This document shows positions 39,530 through 39,583 of a DNA stretch of 39,583 bases, piece after piece (the first letter of the stretch is position 1; each line of letters opens with the position of its first letter). Under the pieces are notes generated by a model, which saw only the letters and a list, made by a program, of their open reading frames with translations, had not been told where the DNA came from and did not search any database. The translations under genes were made by a program, and so were the position numbers. Origin of the DNA: an uncultured Methylococcaceae bacterium (GTDB lineage Bacteria > Pseudomonadota > Gammaproteobacteria > Methylococcales > Methylomonadaceae); assembly GCA_903873165.1 (NCBI GenBank), contig CAIQNQ010000256.1:1-39583 (forward strand), in the 5' to 3' direction.

Positions 39530-39583
39530 ATGAAAAAACCTCATGATAGTAGTTATAAGTTTTTGTTTTCTAATCCAGAATTG
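39530..39583 (+). CDS. Rpn-family recombination-promoting nuclease/putative transposase (N-terminus, cut by window end)
   Basis: MKKPHDSSYKFLFSNPEL matches the HDxxYKxLFSxPEL N-terminal motif. Confidence 0.7.
   Translation, partial: MKKPHDSSYKFLFSNPEL

Overview
The window looks like a gammaproteobacterial chromosome segment. By gene content and style it may be a methylotroph-like lineage, but that is inference. It has a conserved backbone: periplasmic-type beta-carbonic anhydrase, dedA, htpG, mprF, an acvB/virJ-like gene, an RpoS-like sigma factor, coaD, yfhL-type ferredoxin, an undecaprenyl-P sugar transferase, murU/amgK, lptD/surA, a PEP-CTERM-like protein plus RTX protein, a DUF3683-type FAD/Fe-S oxidoreductase and sbcDC. 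An accessory 'graveyard' at about 0.8-5.7 kb holds broken IS66 and IS1634-like elements, a MITE, ParE and Phd remnants, an apparently intact TumE/TumA-type TA pair and a frameshifted C5 DNA methyltransferase. A second small graveyard lies at 14.2-15.2 kb (MazF-like and IS982-like remnants). The most unusual structure is a non-ORF array at 1037-1463: 21 consecutive units at an exact 21-bp pitch, each carrying a degenerate GATATCT heptamer followed by a mostly divergent 14-nt spacer, with no indels. Other points of interest are a 123-bp MITE with perfect 16-bp TIRs and a 6-bp TSD whose TIR matches a nearby IS end, a sigma54-like promoter with paired dyads upstream of the PEP-CTERM/RTX genes, and a helicase-free DbpA-like RNA-binding-domain protein.
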